From Paludisphaera mucosa (GTDB lineage Bacteria; Planctomycetota; Planctomycetia; Isosphaerales; Isosphaeraceae), in the NCBI RefSeq assembly GCF_029589435.1, contig NZ_JARRAG010000005.1:38765-102764 (forward strand): DNA of 64,000 nt, read 5' to 3'. Positions 26,403 through 36,100 of this stretch are shown piece after piece (the first letter of the stretch is position 1; every line of letters begins with the position of its first letter). The translations under genes were made by a program, and so were the position numbers. A model generated the notes under the pieces. The model worked only from the letters and a program-made list of their open reading frames with translations. It had not been told where the DNA came from and searched no databases.

Positions 26403-26586
26403 GATCGGCTCAAGTCGAGCCGAACCAGTATAACGCCCATTATCGGACGCTGAAGCCCGCTCGCACTTCCACCCTTCTGCGTGGCTTTTCGCCGACTGTC
26501 GAGGCGTCCGAAAGCGGCCGTCCAGCCCGCGTCCACGCTCGATGACGCATCATCGTTACAAGACATAAAGGGCGTGGTTTTCACTG

Positions 26587-26787
26587 GTGTGCACGTATGT
26601 CAATGACTCCAATTATAGAAGGGCTGCGCGGTGCCGACCGCCGGAGCGCGTCGGCGTCCCGACGGTCGGCCGGGCGTTCTCGCCGCTCGCGCCCGATGGA
26701 TTCGCAGAAGTGCGGGAGGCCACCGCCGGCATCCCGGGGAGCATGGCCCAAGCCGTCGTCGACGAGGTGAGGGCGGAAAGGTTCTAG
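26587..26787 (+). pseudogene. Remnant of a VapB-like antitoxin gene
   Basis: The last 40 or so residues of this frame (FAEVREATAGIPGSMAQAVV, then DEVRAERF) read like the end of a small antitoxin, and its stop abuts the ATG of the VapC-like frame. The front half is not antitoxin-like, so the gene is probably truncated. Assignment rests mainly on its position. Confidence 0.35.
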
Positions 26788-26950
26788 ATGCCCCGCTCCT
26801 TCTTCGACGCGAGCACCCTCGTCAAGCAACACCATGTCGAGGCCGGCATCCTCCAAGGTCCAAGCCGTACTCAGCCCCCCCGGTGCGGAGTCCTTGATCT
26901 CGAGGCTCTTGGCCCTTGAGGTGTTCTCCAGTTTCGCCCGAGATTTGCGA
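26788..26950 (+). pseudogene. Frameshifted VapC (PIN-domain) toxin remnant
   Basis: The frame starts MPRSFFDASTLVKQHHVEAG, which is the classic VapC opening with the first catalytic Asp. About 20 codons later it loses homology. The matching continuation (LISRLLALEVFSSFARDLRS, the second PIN helix with Glu) is found in another frame from about 26890. One frameshift near 26845-26885 therefore breaks the gene, and the C-terminal part with the last acidic residues is not recognisable. Confidence 0.6.
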
Positions 26951-27477
26951 TCACGCCGGTCGTGGAAAGTGCGCCGAGCTTTGTGGGCATGGAACTCTCG
27001 TGGGGGCCCTTCCGGAGGATCAACTCCAGCTATCCAACCGGCCTGCCTCGGCGACCATACCCGTTGGGGTAGACCCCGGTCGCCACTGCACAAGGATGCG
27101 GTTCACGCCGGGTCCATCGATCACGGGCGGACGGCTTCGCGTGGAGTGCCTCGACCAGAACTGCTTCACCAGTCTGGAAGACGCCAGAGAGGGGGCGGAA
27201 CGTGTCACGTCGAGGACAATGGACGTCTCCTCGACGGCGCACTCGTCTGCCCGGCCATCAGGATAATCGAGTCAATTACTGAATTCATGTTCACTGATAT
27301 GTAAATGCAAAAAGCTCTCGTTTCTCCGGTCCAGCTTCTCGGTGCGCATCACGCCCCATTGATCTGGGGGCGAATTGAACCTCAACGGCCGGATCGAGCT
27401 CGACATGAACGCCCGTATACACCTGCTGTAGCTCATACGGCCCCTGGTGACATGACCGTCGGATCTACCTCAGGATG
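26951..27477. other. No recognisable gene
   Basis: Open frames here are probably shadows of the decayed toxin region. An AT-rich patch lies at about 27265-27320. Nothing else can be supported. Confidence 0.3.
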
Positions 27478-28095
27478 TCATGAATCTCGAGGAACGCCGG
27501 GGGGCGTATGATGTGAGTGTGCATAGGTCATGAGTTTCCGACGCGAGGCGAGGAACCTGGTCAGGACCAAGCATGCGATCGTCGCCTGAACTACGGCGGT
27601 GGGCTCCGGCACCATGACGAGTTGAGCGCCCGACTCTCCGCCCAAGACGTCGAACTCGAGTCGGCTCAGGTCGACTGTGCCGGGGTCTGTACTGCTGAGA
27701 AACGTGTAGCCTGACAATATGCCGCCGATCGCAATATCCGCCGCTTCGGTGAGCGAGAAGTAATTCAACTCGTCGGCGACGGGGGGCAAGGGTGCGAAGA
27801 AATCCCAGTCGGCCATCGGGATTCCGTTCACGTTTTTCGGCGCGGTGATGAAACTCGAGGCGTCCAGGCCGAAGACGGTGTTGGCCCCTATGAGGTTGAG
27901 CCCACTGATGGTTTCAGATCGGCCCGTTTCCGGGTTGATGAACAGCCTGTTCACGATCGTCAAGTCGTACTCGTAAAGGCCGCCGCCGATCGAATGGGCC
28001 GTCACGATCAATTCGCCCCGAGCGGCGGGCGCGACGGCCAGCACGGCCGTGACGACGGAGATCTGGAAGACGGCGAACGTCTTGATACTCATCAT
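27478..28095 (-). CDS. PEP-CTERM-type exported protein
   Basis: The 205-residue protein has an N-terminal signal peptide (MMSIKTFAVFQISVVTAVLA, then AARG), a beta-rich body (LYEYDLTIVNRLFIN, AIGGILSGYTFLSS) and, near the C terminus, VPEPTAVVQATIACLVLTRF followed by RRK. That is the sorting signal recognised by exosortase-type systems. Unusually, about 19 residues (LMTYAHSHHTPPGVPRDS) follow the basic anchor, where the family normally stops. A lost stop codon may have extended it. It lies 78 bases downstream of the 28174 gene on the same strand and could be co-transcribed. The function is unknown. Confidence 0.78.
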   Translation of the reverse strand: MMSIKTFAVFQISVVTAVLAVAPAARGELIVTAHSIGGGLYEYDLTIVNRLFINPETGRSETISGLNLIGANTVFGLDASSFITAPKNVNGIPMADWDFFAPLPPVADELNYFSLTEAADIAIGGILSGYTFLSSTDPGTVDLSRLEFDVLGGESGAQLVMVPEPTAVVQATIACLVLTRFLASRRKLMTYAHSHHTPPGVPRDS

Positions 28096-28173
28096 AAATT
28101 TACTCGTTGAGAAAACGCGGCCGCCGTCGCCGGGGCTCGAGACAGGTTCGTGGGACGTTCGGGAGGGTCCACC

Positions 28174-29436
28174 TCAAGGCGTGAATTGCTGTACCGTCAG
28201 CGGCCCGTCGAGTCGGTCGCCCTCGCTCACGAGGACCAGGAGGCCGCCTTGGCCGTCGGGCTCCAGGTCGTGAGGGTAAGATCCCGCGGGCAAGTTGAAC
28301 CGAGACGTCGACTCTCCGGTCGTCGGGTCCAGGGTGACGATGGCCGAGTCCGACGTCGGGGGGCTGAGTTCCTGCCCATTGAGGGAGGCATAGAGACGTC
28401 CATTCACCCAGGCCAGACCGTTGATGAGTGGGCTCGCCGCCATCTCAGACAGGATCACGCCGTCGGATTTCCGAATCCTGACGATGGAATAGTCCTGCCG
28501 GCCCGCACGGACCCCCTGCAGCCAGAACTCCTGGCCGTTCAGCGCGATCCCTCCCCATCGGCCCGCCGGCAAGGGGATCGACCCCTCGACGCCTCCGCCG
28601 GCGTTGGCGTCGAGCCTGTAAAGCTTCGCCTCATCGTAGACGATCTGCCACACGTCCGATCCATCGGCCACCGCCCCGCCTTTTTGACCTTTCAAGGGAA
28701 GCACCTCGAGCAGGCTCCCGTCGCTAGGGTCGAAAAGCTGGATCGTGCCGTCAACGTCCGTGGTTCGGACCGGGATTCCACCCGTCGCGAGCCCGGCGCG
28801 TCCGGCCTCTCCCATCCCGGTCCCCAAGATGAGGTTCGAGGTCAGATCCCGGATCTCGAAGTTGAGGATCTGGTCCGCGTTTCGGGAGCAGACGATTCCG
28901 ATGTTCCTCGACGCGCCGGCGAGCGTCACCGTGGCTTTCGCCGTGATTCTCGTAGGCCCTCCCGCATTTTCAGAGGTGATTTCGACGCTCTTGAGGTCGT
29001 TCGACCTTATGAGCGTACGCGTCGCGGCGTTGTAGAATTCCAGGAAGCTCAACCGAGGTGAAGCATTCGACAAGGAATGTGCGTCGGACTCGTCCGGAAC
29101 CCCCAGGACTGAGACCCGAACCAGGGACGCCTGGTTGTGGTTGCGCGGGTCGATGAATTTGCCCGCAAAGACTACAAGGTAGACGGGGGTCTGGCACGCG
29201 GCCGCGTAGACGGCGGGCCCCGTGTTCCCCAGGAAATCCTGCCTCGTCGGCAGAGCCAGCCCCGCATAGATCGTCGCGTCCCCAGGGAGGTTCAAGATCA
29301 CCCGAAGAGCGGGCTGCTGGAATGCAGTGGCTTTATCTGACAGGAGCAGAAGGCCGGCCGGGCCGACTCCCGCGATCGCCATGATCTCCCCGAGGAAGCG
29401 CCTCCGACGAGATCCGGATTTCTGCTTGGGGTTCAC
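28174..29436 (-). CDS. Tat-exported propeller-like protein, paralogue of the 43445-44776 gene
   Basis: The 420-residue protein begins with a twin-arginine-like leader (SRRRRFLGEIMAIAGVGPAG). Residues 40-220 form a beta-rich domain with no recognised family. The C-terminal 200 residues are propeller-like with DVWQIVY, WGGIALNG and INGLAWVNGRLYASLNGQEL, and they end with a blade containing PHDLEPDG. The same motif string occurs in the protein encoded at 43445-44776, so the two are paralogues. They flank the enediyne-type operon on the same strand. This suggests, but does not prove, a shared extracytoplasmic role with that pathway. No catalytic motif is visible. Confidence 0.72.
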   Translation of the reverse strand: MNPKQKSGSRRRRFLGEIMAIAGVGPAGLLLLSDKATAFQQPALRVILNLPGDATIYAGLALPTRQDFLGNTGPAVYAAACQTPVYLVVFAGKFIDPRNHNQASLVRVSVLGVPDESDAHSLSNASPRLSFLEFYNAATRTLIRSNDLKSVEITSENAGGPTRITAKATVTLAGASRNIGIVCSRNADQILNFEIRDLTSNLILGTGMGEAGRAGLATGGIPVRTTDVDGTIQLFDPSDGSLLEVLPLKGQKGGAVADGSDVWQIVYDEAKLYRLDANAGGGVEGSIPLPAGRWGGIALNGQEFWLQGVRAGRQDYSIVRIRKSDGVILSEMAASPLINGLAWVNGRLYASLNGQELSPPTSDSAIVTLDPTTGESTSRFNLPAGSYPHDLEPDGQGGLLVLVSEGDRLDGPLTVQQFTP

Positions 29437-30129
29437 GATTCACCTGGATTGCTCGGGTGTCCGTTACGCCAGACCGTTCGATCGTGCGAGATCCAATCCG
29501 CCGAGGGGATCCGCACCCATCCGACGCAAGCCGACCGTGGAAACCGGTCGATCGCCCAACGAGTCGAAAGACGAGACATGCCAGGCTTCCTTGCCGTCCT
29601 CTTGAGCCGAGCTTTGAGCATGACCAAATCGACCGGATATGTTCAATTGATACGATGTCAAATCGAAGCAACCGGGGCTGATAAGCGTCACCCGATGCCG
29701 AACGCGTGTCGTCGCGTCTGGAAATGAAGCGCCGTTGGAATCCATTCTTGTCGACGAGTTCAGGTCGTCAAACGGCAGGATAGACCTATTGGCCGGCATG
29801 TCAAATTAAAATCCGATATTTTCGCTCCAAGACGACTCCGCCCCGACCTGCTGCTGGACCGGCTCGGTTTCAGGTCGTGTGGAGCTGGCGAGATGAGAAA
29901 CCGTCCAGGTAAGTCAGACCCCGGGTCGCCTGACGGACGACGGAGTCGGCGGAGACGTTCGCGTAGGCCCTCGCATCCGCCCATGGCTTCAAGGCGTCCG
30001 AGCGTGCGAACCTGCGACAACTCATTTGATGGGATATCGATACATCGATTTCAATCGACCAAGATCGGGCACGAACGTGCTCCCGGCCCTCGTCGCGTCG
30101 CTTGCGCCGGAGGTCGGCTGTGGATTGGC
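29437..30129. other. Intergenic region between the PKS gene and the 29436 gene
   Basis: No convincing gene. Short frames on both strands are Arg/Ser-rich. Two lower-GC patches (about 29620-29670 and 29790-29830) could hold a promoter for the 29436 gene. No hairpin with a T-run was found after the PKS stop at 30130. Confidence 0.35.
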
Positions 30130-33100
30130 TCAGGAGAACTCGGCCAGTGCTGTTCGAAGAGCTTCGGGGATCGGGGACGGCGTCGGCCCGGCGGGACCGC
30201 GCCGCAGGCAGGCGACGCTTTGTCTGCCGCACGCGACCAAGAGCTCGCCGTCGCTCGAGACCCGCCAGTAATCGAAATGGAATGCGATGGAGTAAGTCCC
30301 CAGGGACTCAAGACTCATCCGCACGGCGACCTCGTCGAAGGGTTTCAATTCCGATAGAAAGTCGCAGGAGACGTTCGTGGTGACCAGGGCGATGTCGCGC
30401 TCCAGCGCGGCCAGGACGGCGGGGGCGTGGTCGCGGAGGAACATTTCCCGGCAGCGGCCTTGCCATCTCAGATGGTTGACGAAATAGATGTTCCCGAGGA
30501 GGTTCGACTCCTCGAGGCCGATCACGTGCCTGTACTCGTAGGTCCGCCGCCGCCCCCCTTCGTCGGCATGCAGACCGTTCAGCTGCGGGGGTCGCACGGC
30601 CAGGGCGACGGCGATCAAATCGGGCTCGCCGGCGACCGGCAGCACGTGAGCCAGGACCGTCGCTCCCCCGGCCCGGAAGGTCTCCCAGCCTCCCGAATCC
30701 GTCGTCTCGTGGACGAGAGTGTCGGGGTCGATGGAGCCGAGCTTCTGCAAGCTCTCCGAGGCGGCCCAGACGCGGGCGGCCGCGGCGTCGAGCCCGCCTC
30801 CGGCTTCGTCCGCCAGCCTGCGGGCCAGGCCCAAACGGTGTTCGCCGAGGACACCCAGCCAATCGTCCACCGGGCGAGCCCGAGCGGGCTCGACGTCGCA
30901 CCCGAGGGGCCAGCGCCCGACGGCCGCAAGGGTCAGCATTCCGGCGTGAGCTGCCGAAGAATGAAGGCCTTTGAAGGCGTCAGGCTTTCCGTCCGGGCGA
31001 CGTCGCACCGGAGTCGCGTCTCCAAACGCCCGAGCCATCGCGCGGTCCGTACGACTGCGACGATCGGCCGCCTCCCCGGTTTCCACGGCGAAGGCCACCT
31101 CCAAGCCCGGCGCCAGCTCGCTCGCCCGACGCTCGAGATAAGGAGCTAGTAAAACGGCGGGCCACCGGCCGATGTTGTGCGTCGACCCGATGACTTTCAG
31201 TCGAAGCCCTTCCCAGCGTTCGACGGGCGTCGCATTCGCGTCGAAGATCGTCAAGTCGTATGTGAAGACGCCGTCGTCGCACGACCGCTCGTCGGCGACC
31301 ACGCGACGCGGGCCCTTCCGCCAGACGGGGTCGGCGATGATCCGACGTACGCCGACCGGTAGGACCGAAACGTGAGGGATGCAGGCCTGGACGCAGTGCA
31401 CGGCCGCGTCGCGGGCTCCTGGGTCGCCCAGAATCGGCTCCTCTTCCGGGCGGTCTCCGAACCAGTTGCGGCGGTCGGAGGGGGCGACCTCCGCGCGGCA
31501 GGCCTTGGCGGTCAGCCGGTCGTAGCTTCGCAAGCGTCGGAACCGTCCGCCCTGAAACAGTAGGGCACCGTACAACTCCCGCTCGGGGTCGAGCGACAAC
31601 CGATCTACGGCCTCGCCCGCACCGGGGTCGTGGATCCCGGCGGCCCAGGGATGCTCCGGACCTGATCGGAAAGTGGCCCGGAAATGATCGAGGTGATACC
31701 CCGTCGCGTGACACCTCAGCGCGACCTCCACGACGCCCCCCTCTCTGACGAGGGCCACGAGGCGGACGGTCGTCGATCCCGCGTCGTCGATGATGATCGG
31801 GCGTTCGAATGCGACTTCCTCGATGATGGTCGGCATCGGTCCCTGTCCGCGCATCACGCCCGCCACGGCCTGGGCCATCGCCTCCAACCCGATCACGGCG
31901 GGCAGAAGCCTTTCCCCCTGGAACACGTGGTCGTCGAGGTAGGGGTCGGCCTTCCGTGAAAGGTCGGTCTCGGCGACCAGTTCGATGCCCGGGTAGTCGA
32001 TGAGGAGCCGGTCGAGAAATCGAAGAGCGGGTAGGGGCGGGCGGGCGAGCGACAGCGTCGGCGAATCGCCGATACGGCCGGCGACGACCACCGAAGCGTG
32101 TGGCGGACGCTTCGCGACGAGCGCGGTGAACAGGGCGGCCCCCGTTTCGGTCGGTATCGGCCCGACTCCCTCGCGCGTCAACGCCTCGATTCGACCGAGC
32201 CGCTCCCCCATCCCGACGCTGGCCCAGACCGACCACTCCAACGCCAGGCAGTAGCAGGCCGGGTGCTCAGCCTGGAATCGCCCGGTCAACTCGGTCTGCC
32301 AGGCGTTCGCCAGGGCGTAATGGGCCTCACCTCGCATCCCGGTGCGGGCGATGATCGAGCCGAAGGTCACGAGCAAGTGGATCCTACGAGAGGACACGGC
32401 GTCGAGCACGTTCCGGAGGCCCTGAACTTTCGGGGCCGATGTGCGCTGGAGCAACTCCAGGTCCAGTTCGACGAGGGGCCGGGGCTCGTTCACTCCGGCT
32501 GCATGGACCACCGCGGTGATCGGCCCGAGACCGGCCTCGACCGTCGCGACTGCCCGGCGGACCTCGTCGGCGTGGGTCACGTCGGCGGAGGCGTATTGGC
32601 AGTCCACCCCCGCGGCTCGGATCCGCTGCAGGTTTGCGGCCAAGTCGGGGTCGTCCTCGGGCCGGGCCCGCCCCATCAGGCCCAGCCGCACGCCGGTGCG
32701 ACGGGCCAACTCCAGGGCGCATTCCGCGGCGACCCCCTTCCCCCCGCCCGTGACGAGCACCACGTCTTCCGACCCGAGTGAATGTCGGGCCGGCGGGCTC
32801 CCGAGGGGACCGAGGGGCCGAAGCGACGGTTCGAACCTATGCCCGGAGCTGTCGTAGCGGACCTCGACGAAGCCGCGACCAGTTGGGGCCTCGGCGACTA
32901 CCCAGGCGGCCGCGTCGGGGTGGCTCAGGGGGACCACGACGGCCGCCGTATCAAGCCACGGCGCTTCGAGGTGGACGGACTTGGCGAACGCGGCGCCGAC
33001 CCCGCCCGAGCCGACCACCAGAAACCGCCCGTCCGTGGCCAGTTTCAGCGCGGCCCTGGCCCCCTCCAGGAGGAGTTCGAGCCAACTCGACTCGGCCTCG

Positions 33101-36100
33101 TCGGGTAGGACCACGGCGACGCCGGGGCCGCCCGCACGGCCCAGAGTCCGCCCGAGCTCTTGCGCGATCCCGTCGCCGGTCGGGGCCACGATGTGCCAGG
33201 ATACGTCTCCGTCGGCCGATGCGGATCGGGGCGGGCGAGTCTTCTCGACCCACTCGACCGTGAACGGCCTGACCCAATCTCCCAGCCCGAGGGCGGCCGA
33301 GGGAGCGTCGCTCGCCTTCGTTCCGCCCCAGGCCGATTCCTCCAGTGCCGCCGCCGCCTCGGCCACGGTCACGTTCGCAAATCGTGTGGGAAGGACGGGG
33401 GCGGGCATGCCCAGTCGTCGGGCCGCCTCGACGACCAGTTGACTGACCGCAATCGAGTTCAGGTGCAAATCACGCAGGAGCCGATGGTCGTCGCCGACCT
33501 CCTCGACGGGAAGCTCCGTCCTCTCGGCCACGAGCCTTCGGACCACGTCGACGGCCCGACCCTGAACGGACACTCCAATCGTCGGGGCCTCAAGGTCCTG
33601 TCGCGATCCCGGGACCTCCACCCGCTCTGCAGTCGCGCCTCGCGGCGATTCGAGAGGATCGGACGGGGAAATGGATTCACACGGGTTCGTGAAGAATCGG
33701 GGCGTGGCGCCGAGGTCCAGGGGGCGGAGAAAGCGGTCTTCGAAGAGCACGCCAGGCCGGACGGCGCATCCGGCCGCGAACGCCGCGGCGACCGCCCCGA
33801 GGAGCCCGCGGAACGAGGCTCCCCCGACGTCCAACGACACGACATGGGAGGCGCCGCTCTCAGCCGCCAGTCCTCCGAGGACGTCGCCCGGGCCGACCTC
33901 GACCCAAAGATCGATCCCCTCGCACGCGGAGAATGCCTCGACGAAGCGAATCGGGGCGGTGACCTGGCGGCAGAGAATCGAGGCGAGGTCCGCGTCGCGT
34001 TCCAGCAGCGCTCCGGTGACCGTCGAGACGACGGCTTTCCGAGGCGGGGCGAGCCTCTCGCGGCCGATCGCCTCGGCCAAGGGCGTCATCGCGTCGGCGA
34101 CGAGGGGGGAGTGGAATGCCCGAGAGACCCCGAGGATCGTCGCCGCCACCCCCGCCAAGCGGGCTCGCTCGACCACCCGAGCCACGGCGCAGGTCGGCCC
34201 GGAGACGACCGTCTGCCGTGGAGAATTCAGGGCGGCGACGACGACCGGCTCGCCGTCGATCAGAGTTTCGGCCCACGTCCGGTCTGCGCCGAGACTCGCC
34301 ATAGCTCCAGCGTCCCCTCCGGCCACGCATCCGGCCATCGCCCGCCCCCGCGCCTTCGCCAGACGCATCAGGGTCGTCGCGTCGATGCAGCCGCCCCAGT
34401 ACAGCGCGGACAGTTCCCCGACGCTGTGCCCGACGCCGACCTCGGCGACGAGCCCAACCTCGTCGAGCACGGCGAGGCCCGCGATCGCGGCGGCCAGGAT
34501 CGCCGGCTGCGCGACATCAGTCGACCGGCCGTCGCGGACTTCCGGCAGGTCGGCCGTCTCGTAAGCCCGACGAACCGCCGGGAACCGGCGAGCCCAGGAG
34601 TCCGGAGCCCGGTACACGGGAGATCCCTGGCCGGGGAAGAGGAATCCGACGCGCGGGGTTTCGCAGCCCTCCCCTACAAAGACGCCGTTGCGAACGTCAA
34701 GCCGGGTGCCCGGGCCGTCGTCGAGCCTGAGACGAAGGACCTCGAGCCGCTTCACAAGTTCGGCGGGCGTCGAGGCGACGACCGCCGCCCGATATGGCTT
34801 TCGTCGGGGGCCGAGTCGGAAGGCCAGGGTGCCGGCCGCGTCGGTCAGCTCGGAGCGAGACAGCCCCGGGGCGAGACGGTGGAAGTCCTCGATCCAGGCT
34901 CGCAGCGCCCCCGCTGAGTCCTCCTCGAAGACGAACAACTCGGCGTCCTGGGGCGACCGGAGCAGGCGCGACTGCTCCGGCGTTAGAGACCGCCGTCGCT
35001 GGGCTTCGAGGTTCTCAAGCACGACGTGAACGTTGATCCCTCCGAAGCCCATGGCGCTGACGCCGGCGCGGAACGGGAGGTCCGCGGGCCATGGCTCGCC
35101 GTCGGTGGGCGCGCGCAGTGCGGCCGTTGGGGCGGTCAGCTCCGGGTGGGGGATGTCGCAGCTGGTGGCGGGAGGGATCACCTGGACGTCAAGGGCCATG
35201 ACCGCCTTGATCAGACCGGCGACGCCGGCGGCGGCCTTCGTGTGACCGATGTTCGCCTTGACCGACCCGACGGCCGTCGGACCAGACACGACCTCCCGGT
35301 CGGCCTCGCGGCGAGCGCGGCCTAGAGCCCGGAGTTCGGTCGCATCGCCCACGGCCGTGCCGGTGCCGTGCCCCTCGAAGTAGGCGACCGAGTCGATGCC
35401 GAACCCGGCGCGCCGATAAGCCCTCCGCAGGGCGAGGACCTGGCCCTCCACCTCCGGACGGGTCAATCCACCATGGCCGTCGGACGAGACTCCCCAACCG
35501 GGGAGCGTACATCGGATTCGCTTCCCCTGGGCGAGCGCGTCCTCCCAGCGCATGAGCACGACGACGCCGCACCCCTCACCCGGCCAGAATCCGTCCGAAC
35601 GGGCGTCGAAGACCCGCATCTCCCCGCTCGTCAGCGCTCCGGCCTTGGCGAACCCCACGAGCTCGAAAGGGTCGAGGCTGACGTCCACGCCGCCCGCGAG
35701 GGCCACGTCGAGGTCGCCGACCGACAGGGCGGTGCAGGCGTGGACGACCGCCAGCAGCGACGAAGCGCACGCCGCATCGACGGTCGAGCCGCCCCCGTTG
35801 AAGCCGAAGTGGTTGCAGATCCGGCCGGCGATCGTGTTCGAGAGGCCGCCGGAAAGCGTCTCGGGGCCGACCGGCGGGAACGGCGCCTTGTAGCGAACCT
35901 CCAGCTCGTCCAGGAACTTCCGCCGCCGATCAGGCGGCCATCCTTCGCTCGTCAGCGCCGAGGCGATCGTGCGGCGGACGTACGGCCAGCGCAGGCGGAG
36001 GGCCTGGGCCCGAGAGGTTTCTCCCGTAAGAGTGTTGCCCAGATAGACGCCGGTCTGTTCGCGGGGCAGGTCCGCACCGTCGGGGAAGCCGGCGTCGACC

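Noticed and set aside
29437..30129. Several short open frames between the PKS and the 29436 gene
   Set aside because: No ribosome binding sites, Arg/Ser-rich composition and no similarity to any domain.
33160..34917. A 585-residue plus-strand frame inside the PKS region
   Set aside because: Antisense shadow of the AT/ACP part of the polyketide synthase.
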